From NCBI GenBank assembly GCA_920105625.2, contig OV050030.1, positions 240,343,889 through 240,407,888 on the forward strand: a DNA stretch of 64,000 nucleotides, in the 5' to 3' direction. Each line of letters begins with the position of its first letter. Positions within the stretch are counted from its first letter, which is position 1. Source of the stretch: Clusia tigrina. Its lineage: Eukaryota; Arthropoda; Insecta; Diptera; Clusiidae. The translations under genes and the position numbers were made by a program. The notes under the pieces were generated by a model. It was not told where the DNA came from. It worked only from the letters and a program-made list of their open reading frames with translations, and did no database searches. Shown here piece after piece: positions 26,701 to 39,120 of the stretch.

Positions 26701-29700
26701 CGCTGAAAGCTATGCTACTCTTGTGTACCAAATCAAACACTGATAAAACTTCAAATGGGCCTAATTTCTATACGGAACGTCTTACACCTATCAAAGTTTG
26801 CAACATTCAAATGCTTGTAAGTTTTTACTGGAGCGTCATAAAACCTTGAAATTTTGTAACAATAAAGTACTCGAGCCTCTTGTCAATTTAAGCTATCGCT
26901 CAAAGCTATGCTACCCTCTAGTCCCAAATCAAACAATGATAAAACTTCAAATGACCCTAACTTCTATACGGTACGTCCTATACCTATCAAAGTTTGCAAC
27001 ATTCAAATGCTTGTAACTTTTTACTGGAGCGTCATAAAACCTTGAAATTTTGTAACAATAAAGTACTCGAGCCTCTTGTCAATTTAAGCTATCGCTCAAA
27101 GCTATACTACCCTCTAGTCCCAAATCAAACAATGATAAAACTTCAAATGGCCCTAAATTCTATACGGAACGTCCTACACCTATCAAAGTTTGCAAATTCC
27201 AAAAGCTTGTAACTTTTTACTGGAACTTCATAAAACCTTGAAATTTTGTAAAAATAAAGTACTCGAGCCTCTTGTCAATTTAAGCTATCGCTGAAAGCTA
27301 TGCTACCCTTGTGTACCAAATCAAACACTGATAAAACTTCAAATGGGCCTAATTTCTATACGGAACGTCTTACACCTATCAAAGTTTGCAACATTCAAAT
27401 GCTTGTAAGTTTTTACTGGAGCGTCATAAAACCTTGAAATTTTGTAACAATAAAGTACTCGAGCCTCTTGTCAATTTAAGCTATCGCTCAAAGCTATGCT
27501 ACCCTCTAGTCCCAAATCAAACAATGATAAAACTTCAAATGACCCTAACTTCTATACGGTACGTCCTATACCTATCAAAGTTTGCAACATTCAAATGCTT
27601 GTAACTTTTTACTGGAGCTTCATAAAACCTTGAAATTTTGTAACAATAAAGTACTCGAGCCTCTTGTCAATTTAAGCTATCGCTCAAAGCTATGCTACCC
27701 TTGTGTACCAAATCAAACACTGATAAAACTTCAAATGGGCCTAATTTCTATACGGAACGTCCTACACCTATCAAAGTTTGCAACATACAAAAGCTTGTAA
27801 CTTTTTACTGGAGCGTCATAAAAATTTTGAAATTTTGAAATTTTGTAACAATAAAGTACTCGAGCCTCTTGTCAATTTAAGCTATCGCTCAAAGCTTTGC
27901 TACCCTTGAGACCCAAATCAAACACTTATAGAACTTCAAATGGCCCTAACTTCTATACGGTACGTCCTACACCTATCAAAGTTTGCAACATTCAAATGCT
28001 TCTAACTTTTTACTGGAGCGTCATAAAACCTTGAAATTTTGTAACAATAAAGTACTCGAGCCTCTTGTCAATTTAAGCTATCGCTCAAAGCTATACTACC
28101 CTCTAGTCCCAAATCAAACAATGATAAAACTTCAAATGGCCCTAAATTCTATACGGAACGTCCTACACCTATCAAAGTTTGCAAATTCCAAAAGCTTGTA
28201 ACTTTTTACTGGAGCGTCATAAAACCTTGAAATTTTGTAACAATAAAGTACTCGAGCGTCTTGTCAATTTAAGCTATCGCTCAAAGCTATGCTACCCTTG
28301 AGACCCAAATCAAACACTTATAGAACTTCAAATGGCCCTAACTTCTATACGGTACGTCCTACACCTATCAAAGTTTGCAACATTCAAATGCTTGTAACTT
28401 TTTACTGGAGCGTCATAAAACCTTGAAATTTTGTAACAATAAAGTACTCGAGCCTCTTGTCAATTTAAGCTATCGCTCAAAGCTATGCTACCCTTGAGTC
28501 CCAAATCAAACACTGGTAAAACTTCAAATGGCCCTAACTTCTATACGGTACGTCTTACACCTATCAAAGTTTGCAACAGACAAATGCTTGTTACTTTTTA
28601 CTGCAGCGTCATAAAACCTTGAAATTTTGTAACAATAAAGTACTCGAGCCTCTTGTCAATTTAAGCTATCGCTCAAAGCTATGCTACCCTTGAGTCCCAA
28701 ATCAAACACTGGTAAAACTTCAAATGGCCCTAACTTCTATACGGTACGTCCTACACCTATCAAAGTTTGCAACATTCAAATGCTTGTAACTTTTTACTGG
28801 AGCTTCATAAAACCTTGAAATTTTGTAACAATAAAGTACTCGAGCCTCTTGTCAATTTAAGCTATCGCTCAAAGCTATGCTACCCTTGTGTACCAAATCA
28901 AACACTGATAAAACTTCAAATGGGCCTAATTTCTATACGGAACGTCCTACACCTATCAAAGTTTGCAACATACAAAAGCTTGTAACTTTTTACTGGAGCG
29001 TCATAAAACCTTGAAATTTTGTAACAATAAAGTGCTCGAGCGTCTTGTCAATTTAAGCTATCGCTCAAAGCTATGCTACCCTTGAGACCCAAATCAAACA
29101 CTTATAGAACTTCAAATGGCCCTAACTTCTATACGGTACGTCCTACACCTATCAAAGTTTGCAACATTCAAATGCTTGTAACTTTTTACAGGAGCGTCAT
29201 AAAACCTTGAAATTTTGTAACAATAAAGTACTCGAGCCTCTTGTCAATTTAAGCTATCGCTCAAAGCTATGCTACCCTTGAGTCCCAAATCAAACACTGG
29301 TAAAACTTCAAATGGCCCTAACTTCTATACGGTACGTCTTACACCTATCAAAGTTTGCAACAGACAAATGCTTGTAACTTTTTACTGCAGCGTCATAAAA
29401 CCTTGAAATTTTGTAACAATAAAGTACTCGAGCCTCTTGTCAATTTAAGCTATCGCTCAAAGCTATGCTACCCTTGAGTCCGAAATCAAACACTGATAAA
29501 ACTTCAAATGGCCCTAACTTCTATACGGTACGTCCTACACCTATCAAAGTTTGCAACATACAAACGCTTGTAACTTTTTACTGCAGCGTTATAAAACCTT
29601 GAAATTTTGAAACATTAAAGTACTCGAGCCTCTTGTCAATTTAAGCTATCGCTCAAAGCTATGCTACCCTTGTGTACCAAATCAAACACTGGTAAAACTT

Positions 29701-30620
29701 CAAATGGCCCTAACTTCTATACGGTACATCCTACACCTATCAAAGTTCGCAATATTTAAATGCTTGTAACTTTTTACTGGAGCGTCATAAAACCTTGAAA
29801 TTTTGTAACAATAAAGTACTCGAGCCTCTTGTCAATTTAAGCTATCGCTCAAAGCTATGCTACCCTCTAGTCCCAAATCAAACAATGATAAAACTTCAAA
29901 TGACCCTAACTTCTATACGGTACGTCCTATACCTATCAAAGTTTGCAACATTCAAATGCTTGTAACTTTTTACTGGAGCTTCATAAAACCTTGAAATTTT
30001 GTAACAATAAAGTAGTCGAGCCTCTTGTCAATTTAAGCTATCGCTCAAAGCTATGCTACCCTTGTGTACCAAATCAAACACTGATAAAACTTCAAATGGG
30101 CCAAATTTCTATACGGAACGTTCTACACCTATCAAAGTTTGCAACATACAAAAGCTTGTAACTTTTTACTGGAGCGTCATAAAAATTTTGAAATTTTGAA
30201 ATTTTGTAACAATAAAGTACTCGAGCCTCTTGTCAATTTAAGCTATCGCTCAAAGCTTTGCTACCCTTGAGACCCAAATCAAACACTTATAGAACTTCAA
30301 ATTGCCCTAACTTCTATACGGTACGTCCTACACCTATCAAAGTTTGCAACATTCAAATGCTTGTAACTTTTTACTGGAGCGTCATAAAACCTTGAAATTT
30401 TGTAACAATAAAGTACTCGAGCCTCTTGTCAATTTAAGCTATCACTCAAAGCTATACTACCCTCTAGTCCCAAATCAGACAATGATAAAACTTCAAATGG
30501 CCCTAACTTCTATACGGAACGTCCTACACCTATCAAAGTTTGCAACTTACAAAAGCTGGTAACTTTTTACTGGAGCGTCATAAAACCCTGAAATTTTGTA
30601 ACAATAAAGTACTCGAGCGT
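23774..30620 (+). repeat. HOR block B, copy 3 (rearranged)
   Basis: This is a mosaic of block B. About 23774-24620 matches 16961-17807 (offset 6813). Two extra monomers follow, to about 25060. About 25060-26770 matches at offset 7205 (6813 + 392). A 3-monomer duplication follows. About 27600-30090 matches at offset 8185, and about 30090-30600 at offset 7867. The last step removes the region where copies 1 and 2 have the 74-bp deletion. Near 25693 this copy keeps the common TACTCGAG where copies 1 and 2 have TCATCGAG, so it is the more distant relative. The match ends near 30620. Confidence 0.85.
26618..27623 (+). repeat. Local 3-monomer (588-bp) tandem duplication
   Basis: About 26618-27035 recurs at 27206-27623 at offset 588 bp. 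Shared rare markers are GTAAAAATAAAG, CGCTGAAAGC, ACGTCTTACACC with CATTC, and CTTGTAAGTTTTTAC. Two differences are visible (near 26718 and 27222). The event is specific to block B copy 3, so it postdates its separation from copies 1 and 2. Confidence 0.85.
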
Positions 30621-31863
30621 CTTGTCAATTTAAGCTATCGCTCAAAGCTATGCTACCCTTGAGACCCAAATCAAACACTTATAGAACTTCAAATGGCCCT
30701 AACTTCTATACGGTACGTCCTACACCTATCAAAGTTTGCAACATTCAAATGCTTGTAACTTTTTACTGGAGCGTCATAAAACCTTGAAATTTTGTAACAA
30801 TAAAGTACTCGAGCCTCTTGTCAATTTAAGCTATCGCTCAAAGCTATGCTACCCTTGAGTCCCAAATCAAACACTGGTAAAACTTCAAATGGCCCTAACT
30901 TCTATACGGTACGTCCTACACCTATCAAAGTTTGCAACATTCAAATGCTTGTAACTTTTTACTGGAGCTTCATAAAACCTTGAAATTTTGTAACAATAAA
31001 GTACTCGAGCCTCTTGTCAATTTAAGCTATCGCTCAAAGCTATGCTACCCTTGTGTACCAAATCAAACACTGATAAAACTTCAAATGGGCCTAATTTCTA
31101 TACGGAACGTCCTACACCTATCAAAGTTTGCAACATACAAAAGCTTGTAACTTTTTACTGGAGCGTCATAAAACCTTGAAATTTTGTAACAATAAAGTTC
31201 TCGAGCCTCTTGTCAATTTAAGCTATCGCTCAAAGCTTTGCTACCCTTGAGACCCAAATCAAACACTTATAGAACTTCAAATGGCCCTAACTTCTATACG
31301 GTCCGTCCTACACCTATCAAAGTTTGCAACATTCAAATGCTTGTAACTTTTTACTGGAGCGTCATAAAACCTTGAAATTTTGTAACAATAAAGTACTCGA
31401 GCCTCTTGTCAATTTAAGCTATCGCTCAAAGCTATGCTACCCTCTAGTCCCAATTCAAACAATGATAAAACTTCAAATGACCCTAACTTCTATACGGTAC
31501 GTCCTATACCTATCAAAGTTTGCAACATACAAATGCTTGTAACTTTTTACTGGAGCGTCATAAAATCTTGAAATTTTATAACAATAAAGTAGTCGAGCCT
31601 CTTGTCAATTTAAGTTATCGCTCAAAGCTATGCTACCCTTGAGTCCGAAATCAAACACTGATAAAACTTCAAATGGCCCTAACTTCTATACGGTACGTCC
31701 TACACCTATCAAAGTTTGCAACATCCAAACGCTTGTAACTTTTTACTGCAGCGTCATAAAACCTTGAAATTTTGAAACATTAAAGTACTCGAGCCTCTTG
31801 TCAATTTAAGCTATCGCTCAAAGCTATGCTACCCTTGTGTACCAAATCAAACACTGGTAAAAC

Positions 31864-32059
31864 TTCAAATGGCCCTAACTTCTATACGGTACGTCCTACA
31901 CCTATCAAAGTTTGCAACATTCAAATGCTTGTAACTTTTTACTGGAGCGTCATAAAACCTTGAAATTTTGTAACAATAAAGTACTCGAGCCTCTTGTCAA
32001 TTTAAGCTATCGCTCAAAGCTATGCTACCCTTGAGTCCCAAATCAAACACTGGTAAAAC
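31864..32059 (+). repeat. Representative satellite monomer (56+56+84 bp)
   Basis: This copy is close to the common form and serves as a reference. Segment 1 (31864-31919) starts TTCAAATGGCCC and ends GCAACA. Segment 2 (31920-31975) starts TTCAAATGCTTG and ends GTAACA. Aligned without gaps, the two match at about 37 of 56 positions, so they look like an old tandem duplication. Segment 3 (31976-32059, 84 bp) holds the AATAAA, ScaI and XhoI motifs and GCTATCGCTCAAAGC, and has no convincing match to the others. Hand count gives 47 C and 27 G in 196 bp (38% GC, with C well above G on this strand) and five CpG sites against about 6.5 expected, so CpG is not strongly depleted. Confidence 0.85.
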
Positions 32060-33315
32060 TTCAAATGGCCCTAACTTCTATACGGTACGTCTTACACCTA
32101 TCAAAGTTTGCAACAGACAAATGCTTGTAACTTTTTACTGGAGCGTCATAAAACCTTGAAATTTTGTAACAATAAAGTACTCGAGCGTCTTGTCAATTTA
32201 AGCTATCGCTCAAAGCTATGCTACCCTTGAGACCCAAATCAAACACTTATAGAACTTCAAATGGCCCTAACTTCTATACGGTACGTCCTACACCTATCAA
32301 AGTTTGCAACATTCAAATGCTTGTAACTTTTTACTGGAGCGTCATAAAACCTTGAAATTTTGTAACAATAAAGTACTCGAGCCTCTTGTCAATTTAAGCT
32401 ATCGCTCAAAGCTATGCTACCCTTGAGTCCCAAATCAAACACTGGTAAAACTTCAAATGGCCCTAACTTCTATACGGTACGTCTTACACCTATCAAAGTT
32501 TGCAACAGACAAATGCTTGTAACTTTTTACTGGAGCGTCATAAAACCTTGAAATTTTGTAACAATAAAGTACTCGAGCCTCTTTTCAATTTAAGCTATCG
32601 CTCAAAGCTATGCTACCCTTGAGTCCCAAATCAAACACTGGTAAAACTTCAAATGGCCCTAACTTCTATACGGTACGTCTTACACCTATCAAAGTTTGCA
32701 ACAGACAAATGCTTGTAACTTTTTACTGGAGCTTCATAAAACCTTGAAATTTTGTAACAATAAAGTACTCGAGCCTCTTGTCAATTTAAGCTATCGCTCA
32801 AAGCTATGCTACCCTTGTGTACCAAATCAAACACTGGTAAAACTTCAAATGGCACTAACTTCTATACGGTACGTCCTAGACCTATCAAAGTTTGCAACAT
32901 TCAAATGCTTGTAACTTTTTACTGGAGCTTCATAAAACCTTGAAATTTTGTAACAATAAAGTACTCGAGCCTCTTGTCAATTTAAGCTATCGCTCAAAGC
33001 TATGCTACCCTTGTGTACCAAATCAAACACTGATAAAACTTCAAATGGGCCTAATTTCTATACGGAACGTCCTACACCTATCAAAGTTTGCAACATACAA
33101 AAGCTTGTAACTTTTTACTGGAGCGTCATAAAAATTTTGAAATTTTTAAATTTTGTAACAATAAAGTACTCGAGCCTCTTGTCAATTTAAGCTATCGCTC
33201 AAAGCTTTGCTACCCTTGAGACCCAAATCAAACACTTATAGAACTTCAAATGGCTCTAACTTCTATACGGTACGTCTTACACCTATCAAAGTTTGCAACA
33301 TTCAAATGCTTGTAA

Positions 33316-33341
33316 CTTTTTACTGGAGCTTTTTACTCGAG
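33316..33341 (+). other. 29-bp loss with local 13-bp near-duplication
   Basis: The monomer runs CTTTTTACTGGAG (33316-33328) then CTTTTTACTCGAG (33329-33341), jumping from the ACTGGAG part of the unit to the ACTCGAG part. The interval to the next landmark is 363 bp, which is 392 minus 29. The second CTTTTTACT looks copied from the first before the jump, at a shared ACT. It occurs once in the window. Confidence 0.82.
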
Positions 33342-34209
33342 CCTCTTGTCAATTTAAGCTATCGCTCAAAGCTATGCTACCCTTGTGTACCAAATCAAAC
33401 ACTGATAGAACTTCAAATGGGCCTAATTTCTATACGGAACGTCCTACACCTATCAAAGTTTGCAACATACAAAAGCTTGTAACTTTTTACTGGAGCGTCA
33501 TAAAACCTTGAAATTTTGTAACAATAAAGTACCCGAGCCTCTTGTCAATTTAAGCTATCGCTCAAAGCTTTGCTACCCTTGACACCCAAATCAAACACTT
33601 ATAGAACTTCAAATGGCCCTAACTTCTATACGGTCCGTCCTACACCTATCAAAGTTTGCAACATTCAAATGCTTGTAACGTTTTACTGGAGCGTCATAAA
33701 ACCTTGAAATTTTGTAACAATAAAGTACTCGAGCCTCTTGTCAATTTAAGCTATCGCTCAAAGCTATGCTACCCTTGTGTACCAAATAAAACACTGGTAA
33801 AACTTCAAATGGCCCTAACTTCTATACGGTACGTCCTACACCTATCAAAGTTTGCAACATTCAAATGCTTGTAACTTTTTACTGGAGCTTCATAAAACCT
33901 TGAAATTTTGTAACAATAAAGTACTCGAGCCTCTTGTCAATTTAAGCTATCGCTCAAAGCTATGCTACCCTTGTGTCCCAAATCAAACACCGATAAAACT
34001 TCAAATGGCCCTAACTTCTATACGTAACGTCCTACACCTATCAAAGTTTGCAACTTACAAAAGATTGTAACTTTTTACTGGAGCGTCATAAAACCTTGAA
34101 ATTTTGTAACAATAAAGTACTCGAGCGTCTTGTCAATTTAAGCTATCGCTCAAAGCTATGCTACCCTTGAGACCCAAATCAAACACTTATAGAACTTCAA
34201 ATGGCCCTA

Positions 34210-37200
34210 ACTTCTATACGGTACGTCCTACACCTATCAAAGTTTGCAACATTCAAATGCTTATAACTTTTTACTGGAGCGTCATAAAACCTTGAAATTT
34301 TGTAACAATAAAGTACTCGAGCCTCTTGTCAATTTAAGCTATCGCTCAAAGCTATGCTACCCTCTAGTCCCAATTCAAACAATGATAAAACTTCAAATGA
34401 CCCTAACTTCTATACGGTACGTCCTATACCTATCAAAGTTTGCAACATACAAATGCTTGTAACTTTTTACTGGAGCGTCATAAAACCTTGAAATTTTATA
34501 ACAATAAAGTACTCGAGCCTCTTGTCAATTTAAGTTATCGCTCAAAGCTATGCTACCCTTGAGTCCGAAATCAAACACTGATAAAACTTCAAATGGCCCT
34601 AACTTCTATACGGTACGTCCTACACCTATCAACGTTTGCAACATACAAATGCTTGTAACTTTTTACTGCAGCGTCATAAAACCTTGAATTTTTGAAACAT
34701 TAAAGTACTCGAGCCTATTGTCAATTTAAGCTATCGCTCAAAGCTATGCTACCCTTGTGTACCAAATAAAACACTGGTAAAACTTCAAATGGCCCTAACT
34801 TCTATACGGTACGTCCTACACCTATCAAAGTTTGCAACATTCAAATGCTTGTAACTTTTTACTGGAGCTTCATAAAACCTTGAAATTTTGTAACAATAAA
34901 GTACTCGAGCCTCTTGTCAATTTAAGCTATCGCTCAAAGCTATGCTACCCTTGTGTCCCAAATCAAACACCGATAAAACTTCAAATGGCCCTAACTTCTA
35001 TACGTAACGTCCTACACCTATCAAAGTTTGCAACTTACAAAAGATTGTAACTTTTTACTGGAGCGTCATAAAACCTTGAAATTTTGTAACAATAAAGTAC
35101 TCGAGCGTCTTGTCAATTTAAGCTATCGCTCAAAGCTATGCTACCCTTGAGACCCAAATCAAACACTTATAGAACTTCAAATGGCCCTAACTTCTATACG
35201 GTACGTCCTACACCTATCAAAGTTTGCAACATTCAAATGCTTGTAACTTTTTACTGGAGCGTCATAAAACCTTGAAATTTTGTAACAATAAAGTACTCGA
35301 GCCTCTTGTCAATTTAAGCTATCGCTCAAAGCTATGCTACCCTTGAGTCCCAAATCAAACACTGGTAAAACTTCAAATGGCCCTAACTTCTATACGGTAC
35401 GTCTTACACCTATCAAAGTTTGCAACAGACAAATGCTTGTAACTTTTTACTGCAGCGTCATAAAACCTTGAAATTTTGTAACAATAAAGTATTCGAGCCT
35501 CTTGTCAATTTAAGCTATCGCTCAAAGCTATGCTACCCTTGAGTCCCAAATCAAACACTGGTAAAACTTCAAATGGCCCTAACTTCTATACGGTACGTCC
35601 TACACCTATCAAAGTTTGCAACATTCAAATGCTTGTAACTTTTTACTGGAGCTTCATAAAACCTTGAAATTTTGTAACAATAAAGTACTCGAGCCTCTTG
35701 TCAATTTAAGCTATCGCTCAAAGCTATGCTACCCTTGTGTACCAAATCAAACACTGATAAAACTTCAAATGGGCCTAATTTCTATACGGAACGTCCTACA
35801 CCTATCAAAGTTTGCAACATACAAAAGCTTGTAACTTTTTACTGCAGCTTCATAAAACCTTGAAATTTTGTAACAATAAAGTACTCGAGCCTCTTGTCAA
35901 TTTAAGCTATCGCTCAAAGCTATGCTACCCTTGTGTACCAAATCAAACACTGGTAAAACTTCAAATGGCACTAACTTCTATACGGTACGTCCTACACCTA
36001 TCAAAGTTTGCAACATTCAAATGCTTGTAACTTTTTACTGGAGCGTCATAAAACCTTGAAATTTTGTAACAATAAAGTACTCGAGCCTCTTGTCAATTTA
36101 AGCTATCGCTCAAAGCTATGCTACCCTCTAGTCCCAATTCAAACAATGATAAAACTTCAAATGACCCTAACTTCTATACGGTACGTCCTATACCTATCAA
36201 AGTTTGCAACATACAAATGCTTGTAACTTTTTACTGGAGCGTCATAAAACCTTGAAATTTTATAACAATAAAGTACTCGAGCCTCTTGTCAATTTAAGTT
36301 ATCGCTCAAAGCTATGCTACCCTTGAGTCCGAAATCAAACACTGATAAAACTTCAAATGGCCCTAACTTCTATACGGTACGTCCTACACCTATCAACGTT
36401 TGCAACATACAAATGCTTGTAACTTTTTACTGCAGCGTCATAAAACCTTGAATTTTTGAAACATTAAAGTACTCGAGCCTCTTGTCAATTTAAGCTATCG
36501 CTCAAAGCTATGCTACCCTTGTGTACCAAATAAAACACTGGTAAAACTTCAAATGGCCCTAACTTCTATACGGTACGTCCTACACCTATCAAAGTTTGCA
36601 ACATTCAAATGCTTGTAACTTTTTACTGGAGCTTCATAAAACCTTGAAATTTTGTAACAATAAAGTACTCGAGCCTCTTGTCAATTTAAGCTATCGCTCA
36701 AAGCTATGCTACCCTTGTGTCCCAAATCAAACACCGATAAAACTTCAAATGGCCCTAACTTCTATACGTAACGTCCTACACCTATCAAAGTTTGCAACTT
36801 ACAAAAGATTGTAACTTTTTACTGGAGCGTCATAAAACCTTGAAATTTTGTAACAATAAAGTACTCGAGCGTCTTGTCAATTTAAGCTATCGCTCAAAGC
36901 TATGCTACCCTTGAGACCCAAATCAAACACTTATAGAACTTCAAATGGCCCTAACTTCTATACGGTACGTCCTACACCTATCAAAGTTTGCAACATTCAA
37001 ATGCTTGTAACTTTTTACTGGAGCGTCATAAAACCTTGAAATTTTGTAACAATAAAGTATTCGAGCCTCTTGTCAATTTAAGCTATCGCTCAAAGCTATG
37101 CTACCCTTGAGTCCCAAATCAAACACTGGTAAAACTTCAAATGGCCCTAACTTCTATACGGTACGTCTTACACCTATCAAAGTTTGCAACAGACAAATGC

Positions 37201-37815
37201 TTGTAACTTTTTACTGCAGCGTCATAAAACCTTGAAATTTTGTAACAATAAAGTATTCGAGCCTCTTGTCAATTTAAGCTATCGCTCAAAGCTATGCTAC
37301 CCTTGAGTCCCAAATCAAACACTGGTAAAACTTCAAATGGCCCTAACTTCTATACGGTACGTCCTACACCTATCAAAGTTTGCAACATTCAAATGCTTGT
37401 AACTTTTTACTGGAGCTTCATAAAACCTTGAAATTTTGTAACAATAAAGTACTCGAGCCTCTTGTCAATTTAAGCTATCGCTCAAAGCTATGCTACCCTT
37501 GTGTACCAAATCAAACACTGATAAAACTTCAAATGGGCCTAATTTCTATACGGAACGTCCTACACCTATCAAAGTTTGCAACATACAAAAGCTTGTAACT
37601 TTTTACTGGAGCTTCATAAAACCTTGAAATTTTGTAACAATAAAGTACTCGAGCCTCTTGTCAATTTAAGCTATCGCTCAAAGCTATGCTACCCTTGTGT
37701 ACCAAATCAAACACTGGTAAAACTTCAAATGGCACTAACTTCTATACGGTACGTCCTAGACCTATCAAAGTTTGCAACATTCAAATGCTTGTAACTTTTT
37801 ACTGGAGCTTCATAA
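34210..37815 (+). repeat. HOR of 1764 bp (9 monomers), about two copies
   Basis: About 34210-36050 recurs at 35974-37815 at offset 1764 bp (9 x 196). Diagnostic shared variants are CCCAATTCAAACAATG, CTATCAACGTTTGC, CTTGAATTTTTG, GTACCAAATAAAAC, TATACGTAACG and AAAAGATTG. Few differences separate the copies (near 34262, 34715 and 35992). Confidence 0.88.
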
Positions 37816-38360
37816 AACCTTGAAATTTTGTAACAATAAAGTACTCGAGCCTCTTGTCAATTTAAGCTATCGCTCAAAGCTATGCTACCCTTGTGTACCA
37901 AATCAAACACTGATAAAACTTCAAATGGGCCTAATTTCTATACGGAACGTCCTACACCTATCAAAGTTTGCAACATACAAAAGCTTGTAACTTTTTACTG
38001 GAGCTTCATAAAACCTTGAAATTTTGTAACAATAAAGTACTCGAGCCTCTTGTCAATTTAAGCTATCGCTCAAAGCTATGCTACCCTTGTGTACCAAATC
38101 AAACACTGGTAAAACTTCAAATGGCACTAACTTCTATACGGTACGTCCTAGACCTATCAAAGTTTGCAACATTCAAATGCTTGTAACTTTTTACTGGAGC
38201 TTCATAAAACCTTGAAATTTTGTAACAATAAAGTACTCGAGCCTCTTGTCAATTTAAGCTATCGCTCAAAGCTATGCTACCCTTGTGTAACAAATCAAAC
38301 ACTGATAAAACTTCAAATGGGCCTAATTTCTATACGGAACGTCCTACACCTATCAAAGTT
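37576..38360 (+). repeat. Two copies of a 2-monomer (392-bp) unit
   Basis: 37576-37967 and 37968-38359 are almost identical. Each has a first monomer ending GGCACTAAC/CCTAGACC and a second ending GGGCCTAATTTC/GGAACG. The second copy carries GTAACAAATC where the first has GTACCAAATC. This is a minimal example of amplification by whole monomers. Confidence 0.85.
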
Positions 38361-39120
38361 TGCAACATACAAAAGCTTGTAACTTTTTACTGGAGCGTCA
38401 TAAAACCTTGAAATTTTGTAACAATAAAGTACTCGAGCCTCTTGTCAATTTAAGCTATCGCTCAAAGCTTTGCTACCCTTGAGACCCAAATCAAATACTT
38501 CTAGAACTTCAAATGGCCCTTACTTCTATACGGTACGTCCTACACCTATCAAAGTTTGCAACATTCAAATGCTTGTAACTTTTTACTGGAGCGTCATAAA
38601 ACCTTGAAATTTTGTAACAATAAAGTACTCGAGCCTCTTGTCAATTTAAGCTATCGCTCAAAGCTATGCTACCCTCTAGTCCCAAATCAAACAATGATAA
38701 AACTTCAAATGACCCTAACTTCTATACGGTACGTCCTATACCTATCAAAGTTTGCGACATACAAATGCTTGTAACTTTTTACTGGAGCGTCATAAAACCT
38801 TGAAATTTTATAACAATAAAGTACTCGAGCCTCTTGTCAATTTAAGTTATCGCTCAAAGCTATGCTACCCTTGAGTCCGAAATCAAACACTGATAAAACT
38901 TCAAATGGCCCTAACATCTATATGGTACGTCCTACACCTATCAAAGTTTGCAACATACAAACGCTTGTAACTTTTTACTGCAGCGTCATAAAACCTTGAA
39001 ATTTTGAAACATTAAAGTACTCGAGCCTCTTGTCAATTTAAGCTATCGCTCAAAGCTATTCTACCCTTGAGTCCCAAATCAAACACTGAATAAACTTCAA
39101 AAGGCCCTAACTTATATACG

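Larger units (their letters stand above)
30620..39120 (+). repeat. Region C: mixed monomers with short local duplications
   Basis: Monomers of many classes occur in less regular order than elsewhere. Clear substructures are the 1764-bp period at 34210-37815, a 5-monomer (980-bp) relation of about 33735-34250 to 34715-35230, and a dimer copied at 37576-38360. A dimer at about 32708-33110 closely resembles 37588-37990 (GGCACTAAC, CCTAGACC). Near 39065-39120 a block A-like monomer (AAAGGCCC, CTTATATACGG) appears just before block D. Confidence 0.75.

Noticed and set aside
33207..33482. 91-codon + strand frame, the longest in the window
   Set aside because: It is a frame fusion caused by the 29-bp loss near 33329 and is made wholly of satellite sequence.
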